Positions 24,922 through 34,072 of a stretch of 64,000 nt of DNA are shown piece by piece. Numbering within the stretch: position 1 is the first letter of the stretch; the number at the start of each line of letters is the position of its first letter. The DNA is taken from positions 434,001-498,000 of the forward strand of contig NZ_CP093443.1 of the NCBI RefSeq assembly GCF_026168515.1, in the 5' to 3' direction. Under the pieces are notes generated by a model, which had not been told where the DNA came from, ran no database searches, and worked only from the letters and a program-made list of their open reading frames with translations. This DNA comes from Brevibacterium spongiae. GTDB taxonomy: Bacteria > Actinomycetota > Actinomycetes > Actinomycetales > Brevibacteriaceae. The position numbers were made by a program, and so were the translations under genes.

Positions 24922-26193
24922 ATGAATGTCGACCCCTCAGCATCGGTGCGCACCCGCGAACGTGGACTGAAGAAGCATGGCCGGAAGAAGATCTCCACTG
25001 CAGTCCTTCTCGGTCCTGCTTTCGTTGCGGCCATCGCGTATGTCGATCCGGGCAACGTCGCGGCCAACCTCACCGCCGGTGCGGAGTACGGATACCTCCT
25101 CGTCTGGGTGCTCGTGGCAGCGAACCTCATCGCCGTTCTCGTCCAATACCTGTCTTCGAAGCTCGGACTCGTCTCCGGGCAGTCGCTGTCGGGCATCCTC
25201 GGTGATCGCCTTCGGAAGAGGTCCCGCCTCGCATACTGGGGGCAGGCCGAGGTCGTCGCCATCGCCACCGATCTCGCCGAAGTCATCGGCGGCGCGATCG
25301 CACTGAAGATCCTCTTCGACTTGCCGCTCCTGCTCGGCGGACTCATCGTCGGGGTGGTGTCGCTGTTCCTGCTGTCGATCCAATCCACTCGCGGTCAGCG
25401 TCCCTTCGAATTCGTCATCATCGGATTCCTGGTCATCATCGCCATCGGCTTTCTAGCAGGCCTGTTCGTCGGGGATGTGAATTGGGGGCAAGCCGCAGGT
25501 GGAATCGTGCCACGGCTCGAAGGCACGAACTCCGTGGTGCTGGCCGCGAGCATGCTCGGCGCTACCGTCATGCCCCACGCGATCTACCTCCATTCGGCGT
25601 TGTCGGTCGATCGTCATCGTGACAATGCGACCGCCTCGACCGGGCAGCTGCTGCGCGCCAGCCGCTGGGATGTCGTGCTCTCCCTCGTCGTCGCCGGATC
25701 CGTGAACATCGCGATGCTGCTGCTGGCCGCCGCAGCGCTGCGCGGCCAGACCGGCACCGACACCATCGAAGGTGCCCACGCGGTCGTCACGGCCAACCTC
25801 GGCGAGGTCGTAGGCCTCTTCTTCGGCATCGGACTCCTCGCCTCGGGGCTGGCCTCGAGCGCCGTCGGATCCTATGCGGGTGCGTCGATCATGCAGGGCC
25901 TGCTGCGGGTGAACATCCCGATCGTGTGGCAGCGCGCGTTCACGATGATCCCCGCGCTCATCGTTCTCGCCATCGGCGTCGACCCGACCTGGGCGCTCGT
26001 GCTCAGCCAGGTCGTGCTCAGCCTCGGCATCCCGTTCGCGATGATTCCACTGGTCAGGCTCACGAACAGTCGCCGGGTGATGGGCGAATTCGCGAACGCG
26101 CGATGGATCACGATCATCGCGGCGGCCGCCTCGGCGCTCATCATCGCACTCAACGTCGTCCTCATCGTTCTGTTGGCTCTCGGCGTGGACTGA
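24922..26193 (+). CDS. mntH: NRAMP-family divalent metal transporter
   Basis: 423 residues, about 11 membrane helices, importing Mn2+ (or Fe2+) with protons. The metal-binding DPGN of helix 1 is Asp42-Asn45 in AAIAYVDPGNVAANLTAGAE; helix 6 carries the Met-Pro-His in LGATVMPHAIYLHSAL. I choose the ATG at 24922 over the upstream GTG (24883) and ATG (24907) because a promoter and palindromic operator end exactly at 24921, giving a leaderless message. The N-terminal ~25 residues are basic and cytoplasmic. A manganese-responsive regulator lies 8.5 kb away in the same window. Confidence 0.93.
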   Translation: MNVDPSASVRTRERGLKKHGRKKISTAVLLGPAFVAAIAYVDPGNVAANLTAGAEYGYLLVWVLVAANLIAVLVQYLSSKLGLVSGQSLSGILGDRLRKRSRLAYWGQAEVVAIATDLAEVIGGAIALKILFDLPLLLGGLIVGVVSLFLLSIQSTRGQRPFEFVIIGFLVIIAIGFLAGLFVGDVNWGQAAGGIVPRLEGTNSVVLAASMLGATVMPHAIYLHSALSVDRHRDNATASTGQLLRASRWDVVLSLVVAGSVNIAMLLLAAAALRGQTGTDTIEGAHAVVTANLGEVVGLFFGIGLLASGLASSAVGSYAGASIMQGLLRVNIPIVWQRAFTMIPALIVLAIGVDPTWALVLSQVVLSLGIPFAMIPLVRLTNSRRVMGEFANARWITIIAAAASALIIALNVVLIVLLALGVD

Positions 26194-26236
26194 CCCTCGC
26201 CGAGGCGGCGCTCCGGAAGGATCCCCGACCGCCGGC

Positions 26237-27832
26237 TCAGCCCTTCCGCAGGTCGATGGGGCGGATGAGGATGCGCGGGTCCGTGCGCACCCACCACGGT
26301 CGGGGCCGGCCGGCGGCTGCGGCCTCCCGGCGCTCGGCGCGGGCGGCGTAGCGGTAGGTGAAGACGCGGACGCGGATGAGCTCCGGGGTCGCGCCGTCGA
26401 AGGGGTCGGTGCCCATGAGGCGGCGGATCTGCACGTCACCAGCGCCGATCTTGCGCACCAGTTCGGTGAACCAGGACTGCCGATAGTCGCCGAGAGCGGC
26501 GAACCACATCAGCCAGTCGAGTCGCAGGTGATAGGGCGCGATGATAGGACCGCGCCGGTGCACGTCACCGGGTTTGCCCTTGAACGCATACTCCCGCCAA
26601 CCGGCGTCCGGGTCACCAGCGTCGGAGTCGGTGCTGTCGTCGCCGGAGCCAGAGCCGGCACCGGAGTCGTCGATCCACCCCTCGATGACGATCTCGTTGC
26701 GGGTCTCGGTCATCGACCCGAACGCACCATATGCGTTGCCGAGGCCGAGCCGGTTGAAGCTCGCGTTCATCAGCTGGTTCGCCGAGAACAGGTTCCGCAG
26801 AGCCGGGATATTCAACCACACCTGCCAGGCGACGAAGATGAGAACGATGACAAGCCACCAGATCGGAAGGGCATCGGCGGGGGAGGTGCCGGCGGTACGG
26901 TCGGCTGCCTCGGTGCCGGTGGGATCCGTCAGGATTCCGGTCACGGAACTCCACCCCCACCCGGGGAACGGGCCGCCGACGATCCACCGGAAGAAGGTGT
27001 CGCTGATGCCGGAGCAGGCGAGCAGGATCGTCGCCCAGTTCAGCCACGCGTAGTTGCCGCTGATGACGAGCGCGAGCTGCGTGATGATGATGGCAACGGC
27101 CGCGAACGAGGCGATGGGCTGCGGTGCGAACAGCAGCCACGGGGCAGCGAGTTGGACGATGTGGCTGCCCAGGGTCTCGCCCTTGTGCCACCAGCCCGGC
27201 ATGAGGTGGGCCAGGCGGGAGGCCGGGTTCGGCATCGGCTGGGTCTGATGGTGATAGTCCATCGCGGTGAGATCGCGCCAGGATGAGTCGCCGCGCATCT
27301 TGATCATTCCGGCACCGAACTCGATGCGGATGACGAACCAGCGCAGCAGCAGGATCATCGGCAGAGTCGGAGCCACCTCGTGAGAGCCGAGGAAACCGAT
27401 GAGGAACCCGGCTTCGAGGAGCAGCGATTCCCAACCGAAGCCGTAGAAGCGCTGCCCGATCGAGACGATCGAGAAGTACAGCGCCCACATCGCTAAGAAC
27501 ACCGGAATCGGCACCCACGCGGGGCCGGCTTGGGGAAGACCGATGATCGCTGAGGCGGCCAGGACCATTCCGACTACGCAGACGAGGCGCAGCCTTCGGT
27601 CCGAATAGGAAAACCGCTTCCAGCGGAAGATCGTCGGCGCCTGAAGGGCCGAGGTCAGAGCGATGAAGCGCGGAGCAGGGGTGAGTCCCCGTTCGCCGAG
27701 GAGAGCCGGGAACTGGTTGAACGCGGAGGCGAAGGCGATGAGGAAGAGCACGCCGAAGCCGCGTTGGATGATCTCGCGGGAGATCGTGTAGTCGCCGGCG
27801 GTGAGCAGAGCGACCACCTGGCTGAGGTCCAT
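26237..27832 (-). CDS. Lipase maturation factor family membrane protein
   Basis: 531 residues with multiple membrane helices. The sequence from RWFVIRIEFGAGMIKMRGD through SWRDLTAMDYHHQTQPMPNP and LMPGWWHKGETLGSHIVQLA is the conserved core of the LMF1 family (vertebrate LMF1 is an ER lipase chaperone), and the C-terminal PYHLRLDWLMWFAALGDYRQ-like region is also typical. Bacterial members are of unknown function. An Asp/Gly/Ser-rich stretch (about 395-415) interrupts the C-terminal domain. Its start is 3 bp past the stop of the upstream gene, so the two are co-transcribed. Confidence 0.88.
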   Translation of the reverse strand: MDLSQVVALLTAGDYTISREIIQRGFGVLFLIAFASAFNQFPALLGERGLTPAPRFIALTSALQAPTIFRWKRFSYSDRRLRLVCVVGMVLAASAIIGLPQAGPAWVPIPVFLAMWALYFSIVSIGQRFYGFGWESLLLEAGFLIGFLGSHEVAPTLPMILLLRWFVIRIEFGAGMIKMRGDSSWRDLTAMDYHHQTQPMPNPASRLAHLMPGWWHKGETLGSHIVQLAAPWLLFAPQPIASFAAVAIIITQLALVISGNYAWLNWATILLACSGISDTFFRWIVGGPFPGWGWSSVTGILTDPTGTEAADRTAGTSPADALPIWWLVIVLIFVAWQVWLNIPALRNLFSANQLMNASFNRLGLGNAYGAFGSMTETRNEIVIEGWIDDSGAGSGSGDDSTDSDAGDPDAGWREYAFKGKPGDVHRRGPIIAPYHLRLDWLMWFAALGDYRQSWFTELVRKIGAGDVQIRRLMGTDPFDGATPELIRVRVFTYRYAARAERREAAAAGRPRPWWVRTDPRILIRPIDLRKG

Positions 27833-27835
27833 GGC

Positions 27836-28954
27836 TTAAGTATCCTCCTCCTGCGGAAGACGTCCGGTCGTGGCCAGAGAGGTCAGTGCCTCGGCGAACT
27901 TGTCTGCCTCACTCGGGTCCCCGCCGACGAGTTCCATGTCCGGGCGGTCCCGGAAATGCACCGAGGTGGTGTGCCCGGTCGGGCGGAACTTGGTGCTGGC
28001 GCCGCGCAGCTGTCTGGGATGAGCCTGGTCGAGGATGCGGACCTGTCCCGGCCGGGTGGGACTGGTTCCGATGCTGGTGGGTGCGGCCAGGAGGAGTCGC
28101 TGGTTCGTGGCGGCGAGGATCTGTCCGGCAGGGTTCTCCCTGTCGGCGAAGTGGAGCATGAGGTTCTCACCTGGGGCGAGCGTCGCCAGCAGGGACTGCA
28201 GTCGAGATTCGTGGGCGGCATCGATCCGGTTGGTGACGCGTGCACGGGTGACGGCGAACAGGCGAGCCGGGACGAGTGCCGCCGTGGTGATGATGAGGCA
28301 GACGGCGGTCACAGCCAGGGCCGCCAGGGGCGATATTGTGAGGATGTTCGAGGCGACGACGCCGACGGTGATGGCGAGAATCGCGATGAGCACAGAGACG
28401 AGGAGGAAGATCGCCCAAAGGGTGCGGTGGAAGGCGTCGGCGATCGCTCCGAGGGCGAGGCTGAAGTTGACCGTGGCCCACAGTCCGAAGAGCAGGGCGA
28501 AGGCCGACAGAGGCGATGCGGTGAGGTCGCCCCAGACGGTGCCGGGAATGCCGGAGTCCTTAGCGAAGGCGTGCCAGACGAATGCGGCGATGACTCCGCA
28601 GACGGCCCATACCGGTCCGACGGCGAACACTCGAGGCCATGGATTCCGGACGAAAGCGGTGGGCGGCTGTCTGCGTTTCACTCCATGCGGATCCGCGGCC
28701 TGCTGCGCACGGGCGGCATCGCTGCCGGCGGGCGGTTTGTTCTCGTAGAAGGCGAAGGCGGCGATGGCAGAGAAGAAGAACAGGACCAGGATCCCGATGC
28801 TCGGCGCCTGGTCCGGGTTGATGCCTCTGAGCACATGCTTGCGGAGCGGATTGATACCGGCATTGGCAAGGAAGAACGGAATCGAGGCGAAGACGGCGAA
28901 TCCGATCCCGAACACGAGAGTAGTACTGCCCCTGGAGCCTCTGTTTCTTGTCAT
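27836..28954 (-). CDS. Membrane protein with PH-like C-terminal domain (paralogue A)
   Basis: 372 residues; about six hydrophobic segments, then a soluble C-terminal ~110 residues. It shares SGIPGTVWGDLTASPLSAFA and the closing ALTSLATTGRLPQ with the gene at 29052-30173, and the C-terminal part (GENLMLHF, ATNQRLLLAA, KFAEALTSLAT) resembles a bacterial PH-type fold that reads 'transported' ligand or membrane state. Translationally close to the lipase maturation factor gene. I do not recognise a function; it appears to belong to an undescribed three-member local family. Confidence 0.7.
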   Translation of the reverse strand: MTRNRGSRGSTTLVFGIGFAVFASIPFFLANAGINPLRKHVLRGINPDQAPSIGILVLFFFSAIAAFAFYENKPPAGSDAARAQQAADPHGVKRRQPPTAFVRNPWPRVFAVGPVWAVCGVIAAFVWHAFAKDSGIPGTVWGDLTASPLSAFALLFGLWATVNFSLALGAIADAFHRTLWAIFLLVSVLIAILAITVGVVASNILTISPLAALAVTAVCLIITTAALVPARLFAVTRARVTNRIDAAHESRLQSLLATLAPGENLMLHFADRENPAGQILAATNQRLLLAAPTSIGTSPTRPGQVRILDQAHPRQLRGASTKFRPTGHTTSVHFRDRPDMELVGGDPSEADKFAEALTSLATTGRLPQEEDT

Positions 28955-29051
28955 GTCTCCATCCTCGCAGGAACTCAGCGAACCCGGGGAGTGACGATGT
29001 TCCGGATCCGTCGCCTCGGAGTCACGGGAGAATGTGGAGTGGCGCGTCGGA

Positions 29052-30173
29052 TCAGTGAGGAAGACGGCCCGTCCGGGCGAGGACGGTGATCGCCTCGGCG
29101 AAGCGACCAGATGCTTCCTCGGTGCCGCCTGTCACGCTCATCGGCTGCCGGCCGTTGAAGAGCACCGTTGTGATCACGTGGTTGCTGCGACGTTCCGATG
29201 CGCCGCCGCTCAGCTGACCGGGCTCGGCCTGTTCGAGGACGAACGTGTGCCCCGGCGCAATGATCGAAGCACGGAAGATTCGTCGGTCGGTCAACACGAG
29301 CACCTGCGGGTCGGCGGCGCCGCCATTCGAATGGGAGTCCGGGGTCTCGCCGAGGTAGCTGGTCAGGACCCGCTCGCCGGGCTGGAGGGCGTCCTCGGGC
29401 GGCTGAGAGGTTCGACCGAATCCCCGTCGGCTTCCAGCAGGCTGCCGTTCGCCGGAGTCGTAACGGTCGGCTCGCCTGATCGCCCACCATCTGAGCAGGA
29501 TGAGAAGGGCCGTCGAAAGGATCAGGCAGATCAACCCGAGCAGAAACGCGATGACTGTTGGAAGTGTGGCGAGTCCGAAGAAGCCGAAGAGACCGGCCGT
29601 CAGACATCCCAGACCGAGCCCGCAGGTGAGAATCGTGAGAGAGACCCGGCGATGATCTTGGTAGAAGGCTTCGGCCAGAGACGACCAGGCGAAGGACATG
29701 TTCGCCGTCGCCCAGCAGAGGAACACGATGGACAGGGCGGACAGCGGGTTGCCGGTGAGGTCTCCCCACACAGTTCCGGGCATGCCCGGGTCCGCGGCAT
29801 ACGTATGCCCGATGAACAGTGCCACCAAAGAGCAGACCGCCCAGATCGGACCGACTAGGAGGACTCGCGGAAGCGGAGCGTGGACGAACCGGGTGATCGA
29901 CTTCGGTTGCCGCGGAGTGTGCGGGTCCGCCTCGGCGTGGTCGGGATGATCGTCTCCGCTGGCGATGGCCATCGCCGCGATTGCGACCGCATTCAGGGCA
30001 AGGAGAAGTCCGAGAATTATGGACGGCGCCAAATAAGGGTCGCCGCCGAAGTCGTCGGGGCTGTGCTTCGATGCGACTCCCGCATTCGTCGAGGTGAAGG
30101 CGACGAGGGCGATTCCGGCGATGAACAGACCGAAGACGACGATCATGCCGATGGACGGGTGCCTGAACTTCAT
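29052..30173 (-). CDS. Membrane protein with PH-like C-terminal domain (paralogue B)
   Basis: 373 residues from the ATG at 30173, which has GGAAG upstream; an earlier in-frame start at 30293 would add 40 unlikely residues. Layout matches paralogue A: N-terminal helix pair, LLVGPIWAVCSLVALFIGH, PGMPGTVWGDLTGNPLSALS, further helices, and a soluble C-terminus with GERVLTSYLGE, VLVLTDRRIFRAS and FAEAITVLARTGRLPH. The two genes are tandem duplicates separated by 97 bp. Function unknown. Confidence 0.7.
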   Translation of the reverse strand: MKFRHPSIGMIVVFGLFIAGIALVAFTSTNAGVASKHSPDDFGGDPYLAPSIILGLLLALNAVAIAAMAIASGDDHPDHAEADPHTPRQPKSITRFVHAPLPRVLLVGPIWAVCSLVALFIGHTYAADPGMPGTVWGDLTGNPLSALSIVFLCWATANMSFAWSSLAEAFYQDHRRVSLTILTCGLGLGCLTAGLFGFFGLATLPTVIAFLLGLICLILSTALLILLRWWAIRRADRYDSGERQPAGSRRGFGRTSQPPEDALQPGERVLTSYLGETPDSHSNGGAADPQVLVLTDRRIFRASIIAPGHTFVLEQAEPGQLSGGASERRSNHVITTVLFNGRQPMSVTGGTEEASGRFAEAITVLARTGRLPH

Positions 30174-30259
30174 GATTCGATTCTTCCACGCCTCACTGGC
30201 CTCGCAGCGCCTTGTCGCATACGACACTGAGGACTCCCGACACCGTCGGTGAATACAGC

Positions 30260-30290
30260 AGGAGCGGTGACCGTTTCGGTCACCGCTCCT
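30260..30290. terminator. Perfect 13-bp hairpin
   Basis: AGGAGCGGTGACC (30260-30272), loop GTTTC, GGTCACCGCTCCT (30278-30290). Lies between the start of paralogue B and the end of the BCCT gene; with the hairpin at 30309-30346 it forms a double stop for minus-strand transcripts. Confidence 0.7.
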
Positions 30291-30308
30291 CATAGGCTCA
30301 CCCCGTCA

Positions 30309-30346
30309 CCGAGGCGGCTGTGCACGGGTGGGCACAGCCGCCTCGG
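30309..30346 (-). terminator. Terminator of the large BCCT gene
   Basis: CCGAGGCGGCTGTGC (30309-30323) pairs perfectly with GCACAGCCGCCTCGG (30332-30346) around an 8-nt loop, 14 bp past the stop codon. The arms contain the decamer GCCGAGGCGG-type sequence (as ACCGAGGCGG and CCGCCTCGGC) that is over-represented throughout the window. Confidence 0.75.
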
Positions 30347-30359
30347 CGAGGGGTTCGGT

Positions 30360-32618
30360 TCAGTGCTTCGGCTCTTCGAGCTCCTCGACATCGTCGGCGT
30401 CCTTCGGCACCGCAGGAATCGAATCCGTTGTCGGCGGCGTCGGCGGAGTGACGACTGACTGGAACGAATGCTCGTGCGAATACGCGAGGAACGACAGGTG
30501 GTTCTCGTACCGGTCGAGCACGTCGTCGATGATCTGCTGCGAACTCAGACCCATGAGGTCGTAGCCTTCCGAACCGGTCTGCGTGAAGACCTCGATCCGG
30601 TAGTAGCGGTCGTCTCCGCGGGGCGCGTTGCGGGCACCGAACGACGGCACGTTCGCCTCGACGGCCGCGGCCTCGTAGTGGAAGTCGCGCTGATCGCCCA
30701 TGTCGACGTTGAGCGTGTTCGTCGTGATCTCGGTGTCCTCGTCGAGAGTCTGGATGTGCTCGACTGTGTAGCCGAGTTCGCGGAACTCCTTGGACACGGC
30801 CTCCAGAGACGGTCCGACCACCTCGGCGACGAAACGCTCGACGGCCTTCTTCGTCGGGTACGACCGCAGGGTCGCCAAACGCTGACGCCAGGTCTTCTCC
30901 GGAGCACGACCGCCGTGGGCGGCAGTGGCGCGGCGCCGACGGGTACGGCCCTCGCGTTCGGCGCGCTCCATGCGCAGCACCTTCGAGAACGAGGCCATGA
31001 CGAGGTAGGCGATGATCGTCACCGGCAAGGCGAAGATCAGGGTTGCGTACTCCATCGTCGTCACACCGCCGGCGACGAGCATAGCGATCGTGAGAACCGC
31101 AGTGACCAGGGCCCAGAAGATGCGCAGCCACTTCTTGCCGTCCTCTTCCGGATTGGGGATCGAGGACGAGAAGTTCGACATCACCATGGCACCGGAGTTC
31201 GCACTCGTGAGGTAGAACAGCAGTCCCGACAGAGTGGCCAAACCGACGAGGAACGTCGCTCCCGGGAACATCTCGAGCAGGTCGTACCAGCCCTGTTCCG
31301 GGGAAGCGATGGCTGTCTTCGCGAACTCGTCGTTGCCGTTGAACACCTCGGACAGGGCCGAGTTGCCGAAGATCGTGACGATGATGAAGTCACAGAGCAC
31401 GGGAGCAGTGATCGCGGCGATGACGAACTCACGCAGGGTGCGGCCGCGGGAGATGCGGGCCAGGAACAGACCCACGAAGGGACCCCAGGCGAGCCAGAAA
31501 GCCCAGAAGAACAGGGTCCAGCCGCCCATCCATTCGGAGCCGCCGTCGACATAGGCGAACGTCGACAGGGTGCGCTCGGGAAGGGAGAAGATGAACCGGC
31601 CGATGTTCTCGACCATGGCGTTGAGCAGGAATGCAGTCTTGCCGGTGATGAGGATGTAGAGCATCATCGCCGCACACGACCAGAGGTTGAGCTCGGAGAT
31701 CAGACGGATGCCCTTGTCCACGCCTGAGGTGCAGGCGGCCACGGTCATGACCACGGCGACGACGACGAGAGCGATCTGCAGGGCCAGTCCCTGTTCGAGC
31801 CCGAACAGCGAGGCGAAGCCGACATTGAGAAGGACGACGCCGATGCCCATCGAGGTGGCCACACCGAAGACGGTGCCGACGAGGGCGAAGATATCGATGA
31901 CGTCACCGGTGGCTCCGCGGACGCGCTTGCCCAGCAGCGGGTAGAGCACTGCACGGATCGACAGGGGCATACCCCAGCGGTAGGCGAAGTAGCCCATGGC
32001 CATGCCCAGCAGCGAGTACATCGACCAGCCGGCGATGCCATAGTGGAACATCGTCCACACGACCGCATCCTGAGCAGCCGCCGCCGATTCCGGGGAGGCG
32101 TTGACGGGATGGAGGTACTGGGTGATCGGTCCGGTCACCGAGTAGAAGAGCATATCGATGCCCACGCCGGCGGCGAAGAGCATGGCGACCCAGGTGAAGA
32201 GGTTGTACTGCGGGCGGGAATGGTCGGGCCCCAAGCGGACCGAACCCTCCTTGGAGAACGCAACCCAGAGCACGAAGCCGATGACCACGGTGACGGTGAC
32301 GACGTAGAACCAGCCGAGATTCTCTGCGATCCAGTCCACGGCAGACTTCATGGTCGACTGAGCCGTGTCGGGCATCATCATCGCCCACACGGAGAACGCG
32401 AGAATGATGAGGGAGGCGACGATGAATACTCGCCAGTTGACCCGGGAGCCACGCTCGTCGGAGAGCTCCTCCGGGCCCTTGCTCATCTCCGTGCTGTCGA
32501 TCGGAGCGCGCTTCTCAGGGTCGACGTCCCTGCTGATCCTCGTCGCACGGTCGGTGCCGCCGAACCGCTCTCGTTCGACGATTGGGCGCTTCAACTTCTC
32601 TTCGTTCGGATCCTGCAC
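30360..32618 (-). CDS. BCCT transporter with long C-terminal regulatory domain (BetT-like)
   Basis: 752 residues. The start is the GTG at 32618, set by GGAGG 7 nt upstream that would lie inside the frame if the TTG at 32639 were used. BCCT hallmarks: GVGIDMLFYSVTGPITQYL, FHYGIAGWSMYSLLGMAM, and WTLFFWAFWLAWGPFVGLFL. After helix 12 there is a ~210-residue cytoplasmic tail (AVERFVAEVVGPSLEAVSKE, FLAYSHEHSF) like that of E. coli BetT, which senses osmotic conditions. Probably choline or betaine uptake. A perfect 18-bp interrupted palindrome sits at the promoter. Confidence 0.92.
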   Translation of the reverse strand: MQDPNEEKLKRPIVERERFGGTDRATRISRDVDPEKRAPIDSTEMSKGPEELSDERGSRVNWRVFIVASLIILAFSVWAMMMPDTAQSTMKSAVDWIAENLGWFYVVTVTVVIGFVLWVAFSKEGSVRLGPDHSRPQYNLFTWVAMLFAAGVGIDMLFYSVTGPITQYLHPVNASPESAAAAQDAVVWTMFHYGIAGWSMYSLLGMAMGYFAYRWGMPLSIRAVLYPLLGKRVRGATGDVIDIFALVGTVFGVATSMGIGVVLLNVGFASLFGLEQGLALQIALVVVAVVMTVAACTSGVDKGIRLISELNLWSCAAMMLYILITGKTAFLLNAMVENIGRFIFSLPERTLSTFAYVDGGSEWMGGWTLFFWAFWLAWGPFVGLFLARISRGRTLREFVIAAITAPVLCDFIIVTIFGNSALSEVFNGNDEFAKTAIASPEQGWYDLLEMFPGATFLVGLATLSGLLFYLTSANSGAMVMSNFSSSIPNPEEDGKKWLRIFWALVTAVLTIAMLVAGGVTTMEYATLIFALPVTIIAYLVMASFSKVLRMERAEREGRTRRRRATAAHGGRAPEKTWRQRLATLRSYPTKKAVERFVAEVVGPSLEAVSKEFRELGYTVEHIQTLDEDTEITTNTLNVDMGDQRDFHYEAAAVEANVPSFGARNAPRGDDRYYRIEVFTQTGSEGYDLMGLSSQQIIDDVLDRYENHLSFLAYSHEHSFQSVVTPPTPPTTDSIPAVPKDADDVEELEEPKH

Positions 32619-32648
32619 GCATCGACCTCCGGTTGGCAAAAGTGGACT

Positions 32649-32666
32649 GGGCCCAAAATTGGGCCC
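32649..32666 (-). promoter_or_regulatory. Palindrome at the BCCT gene promoter
   Basis: GGGCCCAAAATTGGGCCC has perfect 8-bp arms around AA, 30 bp before the GTG start. A possible -10, TAGAAT, lies just upstream on the minus strand (32672-32677), so the palindrome would overlap the transcription start, a repressor-like position. Confidence 0.55.
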
Positions 32667-32749
32667 GATCCATTCTACGGATGGAGGATTTTCACAAATA
32701 CATCACCCCCTGTTTTAAGGAAACCGACTAAGACGGATGGAGGTTCGCT

Positions 32750-33298
32750 TCAGGTCCGGGAGCGTGCGACTACCTCGGTGAGGGTGTCGACGAAGCGCTG
32801 CGCCTCGGTGGGTGTGGTCTCTTCGAGCCGCATCGACGATCCGACGTGCAGTTCCACGGTCACGGTCGTACGGTCGCGGATGGTTTCGGCTTGGGCGGAC
32901 ATGACCTGCCATGGGGCGGCCTGGGAGACCTGGAGGACGGCGCCGGCGGCGTCGGTGCGCACCCGCATGATCCGCAGGTCGGTGAGGATGAGACGGTCGG
33001 TATCGAACGGCGGTTGGCTCCTGACGTGTGCGTATTCGATCTCGCCCGGGTGGAACAGTCCGGCTTGGGTGATCGGTTCGGATCGTGTTCGCCGATCGGC
33101 GGGCTCGCGGTGAGCTGCCGGTGTTGCATGGGACGCCGTCCTGCGCGTTCTCAGCCAGTCGCGGAATGCGCGCAGCGGCGACCGAATGGCGGCAGGCGAG
33201 AGGCCGTCGGAGGTTTCTCGGCCGACGGCCTCCGGTCGGTCGTGACCGGTGCCGTCGGCCGGGGGAACCGGTTCGGAGGGGATCGGATGGGAGGTCAT
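32750..33298 (-). CDS. Small protein with the same PH-like domain (paralogue C)
   Basis: 182 residues from the ATG at 33298; a longer open frame upstream is antisense to mntR and is rejected. The first ~75 residues are polar and disordered-looking (Pro/Arg/Glu rich). The rest, GLFHPGEIEYAHVRS, RLILTDLRIMRVRTDAAGAV, AQRFVDTLTEVVARSRT, aligns by eye with the C-terminal domain of the two membrane proteins at 27836 and 29052. No membrane helices. Divergent from mntR. Function unknown. Confidence 0.65.
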   Translation of the reverse strand: MTSHPIPSEPVPPADGTGHDRPEAVGRETSDGLSPAAIRSPLRAFRDWLRTRRTASHATPAAHREPADRRTRSEPITQAGLFHPGEIEYAHVRSQPPFDTDRLILTDLRIMRVRTDAAGAVLQVSQAAPWQVMSAQAETIRDRTTVTVELHVGSSMRLEETTPTEAQRFVDTLTEVVARSRT

Positions 33299-33377
33299 GA
33301 ATGTGATTCTGGCACCACCTCCTCGGCGGTGGGCCGGGCCACAGGTAATCGTTTCGCAACATCTGTGTCCGATCGTC

Positions 33378-33397
33378 CATGGGATACTGATCCCATG
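33378..33397. promoter_or_regulatory. Palindrome over the mntR -10 and start codon
   Basis: CATGGGAT-ACTG-ATCCCATG, perfect 8-bp arms, ends on the mntR ATG (33395-33397) and contains the candidate -10 GATACT (33383-33388) 6 nt before it. It may be an autoregulatory operator, or a hairpin that would matter only if transcription starts upstream. Confidence 0.55.
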
Positions 33398-34072
33398 CGT
33401 GCAGGTGAAGTCTCCGAGGTCAGTCAGGACTACCTCAAGGCCATCTGGTCGGCCCAGGAATGGGGCGGGGACCCGATGACGGCCACCGAGCTTGCGAAGC
33501 GATTCGGAACGACGAAGGCCAATGTCACCGAGGTGCTCAAACGTCTCGATGAACTCGACCTCATCACCCGTGTGCCCTACCGTCCGCCGGTGCTCACCGA
33601 GCAGGGCAAGACGATCGCGCTGTCGATGGTGCGCCGGCACCGGCTCATCGAGACGTTTCTCGTCGAATCGCTCGGTTATGGCTGGGACGAGGTCCATGAT
33701 GAGGCCGAGATCCTCGAGCACGCCGCTTCCGATCGGCTCATCGACCGTATCGACGCGTTCCTCGGGCGGCCGAACGCCGACCCGCACGGCGACCCGATTC
33801 CGCAGGCCGATGGTTCCGTAGATTCCTTCGCTTCGCCGCTTCTCCTCGCCGAGGCGGCCCCCGGCACCTATGCGGTGCTGAGGGTTTCGGACGCGGATCC
33901 GCAGGTCCTGGGCAGGCTCGCCGAGGTGGGGGTGCTTCCCGAGGCGGCACTCGACGTCATCGACTCCACCGATGATGAGGTCACCGTGGACATCGAAGGG
34001 CAGCGGGAGACGATCCCCCTCGCGCTCGCCGTGGCCGTATATCTGCGCACGACCGTTACGACGAGCGACTAA
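33395..34072 (+). CDS. mntR: DtxR-family metal-dependent repressor, MntR type
   Basis: 225 residues: N-terminal winged helix (SQDYLKAIWSAQEWGGDPMT, LAKRFGTTKANVTEVLKRLD), dimer and metal-binding domain (RRHRLIETFLVESLGYGWDE, DEAEILEHAASDRLIDRID, DPHGDPIPQ) and a C-terminal FeoA/SH3-like domain. The His-rich ligand pattern HDEAEILEHAASD and PHGDPIP is shared with actinobacterial MntR. It probably represses mntH at 24922 when Mn2+ is plentiful. The start is leaderless (-10 GATACT). Its stop overlaps the convergent gene by 4 bp. Confidence 0.9.
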   Translation: MRAGEVSEVSQDYLKAIWSAQEWGGDPMTATELAKRFGTTKANVTEVLKRLDELDLITRVPYRPPVLTEQGKTIALSMVRRHRLIETFLVESLGYGWDEVHDEAEILEHAASDRLIDRIDAFLGRPNADPHGDPIPQADGSVDSFASPLLLAEAAPGTYAVLRVSDADPQVLGRLAEVGVLPEAALDVIDSTDDEVTVDIEGQRETIPLALAVAVYLRTTVTTSD

